The translations under genes and the position numbers were made by a program. A DNA stretch of 57,072 nucleotides from a virus. Location of the stretch: positions 1-57,072 of the IMG/VR virus record IMGVR_UViG_3300034283_002112. One strand, written 5' to 3'. Below are positions 51,489 to 57,072 of this stretch, piece after piece. The number at the start of each line of letters is the position of its first letter. Within the stretch, counting starts at the first letter, position 1. The notes under the pieces were generated by a model. It was not told the DNA's origin. It was given only the letters and a program-made list of their open reading frames with translations, and did no database searches.

Positions 51489-52654
51489 ATGTTTAATTGT
51501 GCGAATAAAGTATTTAGGCGTTGAGTCTTGCTGGCGGCAAATAAACGCTGGTTGTGTACAATATCGTTCCAGCAACTGGCATACCAGGCTTGCATGTCTT
51601 GCGACTGTATTTGCTGTATAGCACGTCGAGCAGCTTGCCAACGTTGTGTGTTGTTGGGTATGACATCGTAGAAATTGTCTATGGCATGATCAAACGTTCT
51701 ATAACCCAGGTTGCGCAGAGTGCTTAAACTTCCCTGTGGTCCTATGATCACAAACGGATGTCCGTTTTTCAGTGCTTTGAATGTTTTTTCAGTAAGGAAT
51801 GTGCCGCCGCTGCCGTCTGCGTCAAAGTGTGTTTCTAGTATGATGCTGCAATAGCTGCTGACATAATGTTGCGATACTGTAAGGCTGTGGTCATTGTGCT
51901 GGTCCGCAGTCAAGTCATCACAGACCTTAGGTCTGTGGCTCATAAACTTCCCAACATCCACTCCTGGTTGATGTTCTATAGGGTTGTCTTGGGGATCATC
52001 ACCTAGCGGCAGTTCTGTATTGTAGCTCCACAAGCTGTGATCCAACACACCTATTTGCTGTAGTTCTGCCATTGCACTGGCACGCCACCATTTGTGTGTG
52101 CGACTCAATGCCAAGAACTCATGTTGCCTTGCTGTTTGATGTTGTATTACTAGTCCTTGGCTACGGTTTCTACGCCAGTACAGCAATTCATGGTCGGGAA
52201 AATACACAAAGCCAGGAACGCCATGTGCTGCGGTATTGCCTGAAACAAAGCGATAGCAATTGCTAGACAAGCAATGGCGGTCGCACAGTTTGTCCAGTCG
52301 GTATTTGATGGTATGTGGATTATCGCCTTCATGATAGTAGAACACGATAGTAACTGTGCCTTGACGCACATCATGCATGATGTTGTTGTCGATCAAGGCA
52401 AAGTAATCTATAGTGAAATCAAAGAATCCCAGTCCTATCACATACATGCCTCTGCCTTTGGTCACTAGTTCATATTCAACACCGTGGTCATCCATGTGCC
52501 CAAACAATTCAGCGGGAGTAGTATGAGGCCAATGTTGACCAAATTCTCTCCAGGCCTGAGTGTAAGGTCTTGCTTGGTGTTGGGCCAATGCTGGGTAAGG
52601 TCTGCCCTTGATTGTGCGGTCAACCCTGAATTTCAATGCTGTTAAGCATGTCAT
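51485..52654 (-). CDS. Glycosyltransferase-like protein (TEKTFKALKNGHPF type)
   Basis: A 389-residue protein of the same family as those at 38363 and 52620. The C-terminal part shows SSYCSIILETHFDADG, TFLTEKTFKALKNGHPFVII, then GPQGSLSTLRNLGYRTFDHA and a YDVI. The middle has YFPDHELLYWRRNRSQG and EFLALSRTHKWWRASAMAEL. The start at 52654 gives a 35-base overlap with the upstream gene; a TTG at 52636 would shorten it by six residues, and neither has a clear ribosome site. The glycosyltransferase role is inferred from GT-B-like layout. It precedes the amidinotransferase, with an ATGA overlap, so the pair may act on the same glycan. Confidence 0.6.
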   Translation of the reverse strand: MTCLTALKFRVDRTIKGRPYPALAQHQARPYTQAWREFGQHWPHTTPAELFGHMDDHGVEYELVTKGRGMYVIGLGFFDFTIDYFALIDNNIMHDVRQGTVTIVFYYHEGDNPHTIKYRLDKLCDRHCLSSNCYRFVSGNTAAHGVPGFVYFPDHELLYWRRNRSQGLVIQHQTARQHEFLALSRTHKWWRASAMAELQQIGVLDHSLWSYNTELPLGDDPQDNPIEHQPGVDVGKFMSHRPKVCDDLTADQHNDHSLTVSQHYVSSYCSIILETHFDADGSGGTFLTEKTFKALKNGHPFVIIGPQGSLSTLRNLGYRTFDHAIDNFYDVIPNNTQRWQAARRAIQQIQSQDMQAWYASCWNDIVHNQRLFAASKTQRLNTLFAQLNI

Positions 52655-53759
52655 TTAGTTCGTCCCAAAGTATCTTTTCAAATGCACCGCCGTAGAAATG
52701 ATTATAATTGTGTTCTACGATTTCTCTGGCTTGGTGATGTAAATCTTGGCGTTGTTGTATGGTCATGCTGTCTAGAGATTTCAAAACGGTAGCAATTTTT
52801 TCTATCCTGATTTGATCATTGGACTCGTTGTCATAGCTTTCGTCCCAGAGCTTGCTGAAAGTTTTGAATCCATATCTTTGTAGATAAGCAAGGCTGCCTT
52901 TTGTGCCAACAATCACAAAAGGCATTTGTAGACAAATGGGTTTGAAAGTTTTTTCAGTGATATGTAAACGTTGGCCTGAAGCAACAGTTTCTGTCACAAG
53001 ATACAACAGACTGTCTGCTGATTGATCAAACAAGCTGAGCCAGCATGAGTGCATGGGAAAACCAGTTTCTCCAGCAAACTCAATTGGTAAATCAACTTGA
53101 TTGAACACATCCTCAATATCAGGGTACGCAGTTTTTAGCGGCTGGGCTGCATCACCAATAGAGATACCTTCAGCAGGACACACCGCAGGGCAACTAATAT
53201 GATTGTCAGTCATACCTAGTTTAAAAATCCAGTACAGCATTTCTAGTCTATGATGTCTCATGCCTGCTACAATGCGATTTGGTGCAATAAATGTCTTGGT
53301 CGGCGTTCTATCTTTGGGATCAGCTATTAAAAACGTTTTGTCGTATCCTCTATACCAATCTAGTGCTGCCCATCCGTGAAAGAAATAGTATAGAGGTTTC
53401 CATCCGTAAAATTGACACATATGATCTACAGACTCACTTTCGAACTCACTGGTAATTAGATATCCAGTTTTGGTCAACCTTCTGTTTTTATTGGTCGGAA
53501 TACCATCTTCATCGAAATTTAGATCAGCGTTTGATTGATCCACATGCGCAAATGTTTGCATGTGTATGTTCAAATGTATTGGCTCTTGGTCAAATAAGAA
53601 TATATAATTGTGTTCGTGCACTTCGTCACTGCCATAGTTAGCTACGCTGTCAGGATCGCTTCGCCCAAACGGATCGCAGAAAAACACCCTAAAGCCAGGA
53701 CGATTTTTTTGTATCCAAGGCCAGAAGGTATTGTTGTAAATTTCGTCTATTCTAATCAT
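52620..53759 (-). CDS. Glycosyltransferase-like protein (TEKTFKPICLQMPFVI type)
   Basis: A 379-residue protein, first of the minus-strand operon. It starts MIRIDEIYNNTFWPWIQKNR, with YIFLFDQEPIHLN and TSEFESESVDHMCQFYGWKP. The C-terminal domain has YLVTETVASGQRLHITEKTF, KPICLQMPFVIVGTKGSL, AYLQRYGFKTFSKLWDESYD. This is the third copy of the TEKxxKP family in the window. Its ATG at 53759 overlaps the ATG of the divergent repeat-protein gene by two bases (CATG), so the promoter must lie inside that gene's coding sequence or far upstream. The reaction is inferred, not proven. Confidence 0.65.
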   Translation of the reverse strand: MIRIDEIYNNTFWPWIQKNRPGFRVFFCDPFGRSDPDSVANYGSDEVHEHNYIFLFDQEPIHLNIHMQTFAHVDQSNADLNFDEDGIPTNKNRRLTKTGYLITSEFESESVDHMCQFYGWKPLYYFFHGWAALDWYRGYDKTFLIADPKDRTPTKTFIAPNRIVAGMRHHRLEMLYWIFKLGMTDNHISCPAVCPAEGISIGDAAQPLKTAYPDIEDVFNQVDLPIEFAGETGFPMHSCWLSLFDQSADSLLYLVTETVASGQRLHITEKTFKPICLQMPFVIVGTKGSLAYLQRYGFKTFSKLWDESYDNESNDQIRIEKIATVLKSLDSMTIQQRQDLHHQAREIVEHNYNHFYGGAFEKILWDELNDMLNSIEIQG

Positions 53760-56700
53760 GTTTGATATTTTTTATTCAGGGAAGAAACCCAATTTGTTTG
53801 CTCATGAGCAGCAGGCAGATAGTATTGAGCATGCACAAAGTTTGAGTCGTACAAGATTCTTTTGGTGGGTGTCATACTTATGTGACTACACAGACTGGGA
53901 CTGGCTTTATGAGCCGCCGCCTTGGCAAGCTGACCAGAATCATGTGTGGCCTAGTCAATGGCATCAGTATTCGGGCACATATCTCGCACCCAAGACGCCA
54001 ACAGACCAGTGGAACTTCCATGAACAAGAAATAATAACAAAACATGTGCAAGAAAACTGGCGTGTGTTGTATCCTATCAATCATGCACAGTTTGATTTTT
54101 CATGGCACCCGCATCCCTTAGATCCACCGTACATTTACATATGGGGCAATCAACACTGGCCAGGGGAAAAAATGCCCACAGTAGAATATCGTGTTGAAGG
54201 TGCTACTGAACGCAAGTACATGGACTGGCCAGCCTCATTGTTGCCAACCGCTACTAACTGGACAACTCCTGCAGAGATTGATCCTGCCAGTGTTGATTAT
54301 TCATGGCGACCAGACCCACAAGATCCGCCGTACATCTACGAGTTTGCCACACAATGGCAGCCAAACGGTGGTGCTGTGTACACAGTGCCTGGTGCTACAG
54401 AACGCAAGTATATGGGCATTCAGCATCGCAGACTCAGTGATCCTGTTAACTGGACTGTTCCTGATCTAGTAGATGTCAACAGTGTAGACACATCATGGCA
54501 TCCAAGCAACACAGAACAGCCTTACATCTACGAGTTTGCCACACAATGGCAACCCAATGGTGGTGCTGTGTACACGGTGCCTGGTGCTACAGAACACAAG
54601 TATGTGGGCATTCAGCATCGCAGACTGCCCAATAAAGCTGCCTGGAAATTTTTAAACGCCATTGCTAGTTTTGATTACTCGTGGCATCCTGACAACACTG
54701 AGCCAGCCTACAACTATGTGTTTGGTAATCAACATTGGCCGGCTACAGAAATGCCCACTATTGTTTACGAAATGCCAGACGCTGTATCAGACAAGTTTGT
54801 GGATGTACTAGTTGCACGCCTGTGGGGTTGCATGGGCAACTGGGAGTTGTGCGAAGACATTGATGATGCTGCCTGGGATTGGTCATGGGTGCCTAATCCC
54901 AATGATCCTCCTTATAACTATGTGTGGGGCAATCAATGGAATTCTCCTGAGCTCAAAGCCAGCTTGCGGTATCATGTCAAGGGTGCAACAGAATTCAAAT
55001 ACATGGATCAGCGCACATGCAGACTACCACAACCGGAATTGTTTACAAATCATTTGTCTGTGGCTGAGTTTGACTACAGCTGGGAACCTGATCCCACAGA
55101 TCCGCCAATGACTTATGTGTTTGGCAACCAGTGGAACACAGGCGTGCTCGAACCCACAGTGACTTATACCACAGGTGGAACAGAAACCAAGTATGTAGAC
55201 AACATTGTTGCCAAGATTGCGCCAGACAAAACTAAATGGGAATTATTAGATGACATTGAAGAATTTGATTACAGTTGGAGGCCTGATCCTACTGATCCTC
55301 CTTATATCTATGTGTTTGGTAACCAGTGGCTTGCTCCTGAACAGCGACCTGCTGTCCAATATCATGTACCTGCCGCTGATGAAATAAAATACATGAATTA
55401 TCCTCGTGCAAAACGCCGAGGAGATCCTGAACGTTTTGAACAATTATATCCTTGCGAGTTTGATTGGTCATGGGAACCTGAACCAGGGAGCCCTCCTTAC
55501 ATTTATGTGTTTGGCAATCAATACTACTCAGCAGAAGTCATGCCCACATTGACACTGACTGTGCCTGGTGCAACAGAACGCAAGTACATGGACATAGCCG
55601 CAAAATTGCTGCCGCGACATGACAATCATTGGCACACGTTGGTAGACTGTGAATGGGATTATACCTGGAGGCCAGAACCAGGCAGCCCGCCTTACATCTA
55701 TGTGTTTGGCAACCAATGGTGGTCAGCTGAAAAGATGCCCACGGTAGAGTATCACATGCCTGGTGCAACAGAACGCAAGTACATGGATATCAATGCAGAG
55801 TTGTTGGTAGACATGACATATTGGCACATTCCTGAATATGTAGACGTCACGGACATGAACTTCAGTTGGGTTCCTGATCCTGGCGAACCCTCTTACATCT
55901 ATCAGTTTGCCACACAACATCAAAAGACAGGTGGCCCACAATATCGCATGCCCGGAGCAACAGAGTTTAAGTATGTGGACATGATGCGAGCAGAAGTTAA
56001 ACGAGAGGCCGCACCCATATTTGAAATTGACCACCTGGACGGTGCTGCAGGACAGATTCCTGACACAGTCAAGAAGGTGCGTTATTTTGACAACTATCGC
56101 GACACACTGATCCGACTGGCCAAGAGTCTAGTAGGTGAATATGAACATGTATGGGTATGCTCAAGTATCTGTGACTACACTGGCTTTGACTTTTCGTGGC
56201 ATCCAGAAACTTGGCAAAGCACAATGTTGCATGTATTCCCCAGCAATGATCAAAAATTTGGAGACACATTCTACATGCATGTGCCTACCTTTGCAGAACG
56301 TGCAGAAAAGAAACAGTTGTTGGAATGGTATTCAGTAAACTATGTGTCACGTCGAAGTGTGCCCCGCAGACCTATGCCTGTGATTGAACACACCAATGAC
56401 ACACATGTTGACACAGTAAAAACCGCAGACTGGGCTGGACCCTTGGCACTATTCTCTACAAATGGTGTGCCCATCACCTTGCCCACTGTTCCACTTTGGC
56501 GCCAAGAACTCAAGACTATTGTGCCGCTGAGTGCAGGTGCCAGTGTTGTAATTGTGCCTCGAGTTGCTCGAGGCGATATCAAGACACAGATGTATGACTA
56601 TCCACACATTGATAAGACACAGAAAAAACGTCATGGCGATAAATCACTGGACATTGTGTTTATTAGCAACGGAGAATACAGCGCCGAACAGAACTACGAT

Positions 56701-57072
56701 CATTTGCTAGACAGCACCTATAATAGAAACAATTGTGTTCGTAGAATTGATGGCGTTAATGGTCGCGTGGCAGCGTATCATGCCGCTGCCCGAGCATCAA
56801 CTACACCTTGGTTCTTTGCAGTATTTGCTAAACTACATGTTAACATGAACTTTGATTGGACCTGGCAACCTGACCGCATGCAGCAGCCCAAACACTACAT
56901 CTTCCATGCAGAAAATCCAGTGAATGGATTGGTATATGGTCACCAGGCTATGATTGCCTACAACCGAGACTTGGTGCTGTCTAACACAGGGCACGGGTTA
57001 GATTTTACATTGGATTCGGCGCACGAAGTAGTTCCTTTGCACTCAGGTATCGCATATTATGCTGACACACCG
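53758..57072 (+). CDS. Large tandem-repeat protein with glycosyltransferase-like domain, 3' end beyond window
   Basis: The frame is open from the ATG to the window edge (1105 codons, no stop). The N-terminus MFDIFYSGKKPNLFAHEQQA with TRFFWWVSYLCDYTDWDW is followed by about ten units of 62-68 residues starting at 54091, 54292, 54484, 54670, 54874, 55069, 55264, 55459, 55654 and 55855. Each unit contains FDYSW-x-P, PPYIYVFGNQW and a PGATERKYMD-like end. Two looser copies lie at 56187 and 56851. The last 150 residues (VFISNGEYSAEQNYDHLLDS, CVRRIDGVNGRVAAYHAAAR, WFFAVFAKLHVNMNFDW, NPVNGLVYGHQAMIAYN) match the domain of the 36074 gene, but AVFAKL replaces the DGD metal motif. Function unknown; a glycan-binding or scaffold role is possible. 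Confidence 0.7.
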   Translation, partial: MFDIFYSGKKPNLFAHEQQADSIEHAQSLSRTRFFWWVSYLCDYTDWDWLYEPPPWQADQNHVWPSQWHQYSGTYLAPKTPTDQWNFHEQEIITKHVQENWRVLYPINHAQFDFSWHPHPLDPPYIYIWGNQHWPGEKMPTVEYRVEGATERKYMDWPASLLPTATNWTTPAEIDPASVDYSWRPDPQDPPYIYEFATQWQPNGGAVYTVPGATERKYMGIQHRRLSDPVNWTVPDLVDVNSVDTSWHPSNTEQPYIYEFATQWQPNGGAVYTVPGATEHKYVGIQHRRLPNKAAWKFLNAIASFDYSWHPDNTEPAYNYVFGNQHWPATEMPTIVYEMPDAVSDKFVDVLVARLWGCMGNWELCEDIDDAAWDWSWVPNPNDPPYNYVWGNQWNSPELKASLRYHVKGATEFKYMDQRTCRLPQPELFTNHLSVAEFDYSWEPDPTDPPMTYVFGNQWNTGVLEPTVTYTTGGTETKYVDNIVAKIAPDKTKWELLDDIEEFDYSWRPDPTDPPYIYVFGNQWLAPEQRPAVQYHVPAADEIKYMNYPRAKRRGDPERFEQLYPCEFDWSWEPEPGSPPYIYVFGNQYYSAEVMPTLTLTVPGATERKYMDIAAKLLPRHDNHWHTLVDCEWDYTWRPEPGSPPYIYVFGNQWWSAEKMPTVEYHMPGATERKYMDINAELLVDMTYWHIPEYVDVTDMNFSWVPDPGEPSYIYQFATQHQKTGGPQYRMPGATEFKYVDMMRAEVKREAAPIFEIDHLDGAAGQIPDTVKKVRYFDNYRDTLIRLAKSLVGEYEHVWVCSSICDYTGFDFSWHPETWQSTMLHVFPSNDQKFGDTFYMHVPTFAERAEKKQLLEWYSVNYVSRRSVPRRPMPVIEHTNDTHVDTVKTADWAGPLALFSTNGVPITLPTVPLWRQELKTIVPLSAGASVVIVPRVARGDIKTQMYDYPHIDKTQKKRHGDKSLDIVFISNGEYSAEQNYDHLLDSTYNRNNCVRRIDGVNGRVAAYHAAARASTTPWFFAVFAKLHVNMNFDWTWQPDRMQQPKHYIFHAENPVNGLVYGHQAMIAYNRDLVLSNTGHGLDFTLDSAHEVVPLHSGIAYYADTP
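54091..56050 (+). repeat. About ten tandem 186-204-base repeats (mostly 195) in the large repeat-protein gene
   Basis: The units start at the positions given for the coding region, with spacings of 201, 192, 186, 204, 195, 195, 195, 195 and 201 bases. All are multiples of three. They are diverged at the DNA level but keep the FDYSW, PPYIY and ERKYMD landmarks, which suggests old duplication under selection. Confidence 0.85.

Noticed and set aside
51489-51641. 51-residue N-terminal extension of the amidinotransferase
   Set aside because: It overlaps the upstream coding sequence, is cysteine-rich and unlike the family; the ATGA start at 51488 fits the family N-terminus.
54091-56050. Possible CRISPR array or satellite repeat
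   Set aside because: The periodic units are diverged coding repeats with spacing in multiples of three and no constant short repeat with variable spacers.
1-57072. tRNA genes, integrase, attachment sites or insertion sequences
   Set aside because: No tRNA-like cloverleaf, recombinase motif or terminal inverted repeat was noticed by eye; a dedicated tRNA search was not possible.

Overview
The window is part of the genome of a large T4-like myovirus (Caudoviricetes), probably from an aquatic bacterium. The evidence is a Mre11/gp47-like nuclease, a gp55-like late sigma factor, and a baseplate series in T4-like order (gp48-like, gp53, hub, gp5, gp25, gp6), followed by very large tail proteins. 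Several genes are preceded by NTAAATA boxes, the hallmark of T4-type late promoters. No photosynthesis genes, tRNAs, integrase or CRISPR array are visible. The host cannot be named from this sequence; absence of cyanophage-type metabolic genes argues weakly against a cyanobacterium.

Layout. (1) 1-2085, minus strand: early/middle genes, namely a 5'-incomplete gp47-like phosphoesterase, a tiny cysteine-bearing peptide gene that looks frameshifted, and the gp55-like sigma factor with a sigma70-type promoter. (2) 2086-2160: divergent control region. (3) 2161-33846, plus strand: late structural block with a Gln/Ala-rich protein, tube initiator-like protein, gp53, hub, gp5/VgrG-like spike, gp25, gp6, a 4860-residue giant protein with FG-GAP propeller-like repeats, and tail-fibre genes, closed by a strong intrinsic terminator. 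(4) 33902-49473, plus strand: a nearly gap-free run of 16 genes whose ends mostly overlap (often ATGA). It encodes glycosyltransferase-like proteins, six radical SAM proteins with N-terminal cysteine-rich domains, an SGNH hydrolase, a NodU/TobZ-type carbamoyltransferase and small proteins. (5) 53759-49444, minus strand: four overlapping genes for two glycosyltransferase-like proteins, an arginine:glycine-type amidinotransferase and a seventh radical SAM protein, running tail-to-tail into the plus-strand operon. (6) 53758 to the end, plus strand: the first 1105 codons of a repeat protein with about ten 65-residue units and a glycosyltransferase-like domain, cut by the window edge.

How it fits together. 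The gp55-like factor would switch transcription to the NTAAATA promoters that serve the baseplate and fibre genes. The region from 33.9 to 53.8 kb looks like a self-contained biosynthetic or modification locus: seven radical SAM enzymes, about six glycosyltransferase-like proteins, a carbamoyltransferase, an amidinotransferase and an SGNH hydrolase. Each family is known individually; their dense co-assembly beside tail-fibre genes is the most interesting content. A decorated glycan, a modified virion or host surface component, or a small-molecule product are all possible; the substrate cannot be read from the sequence.
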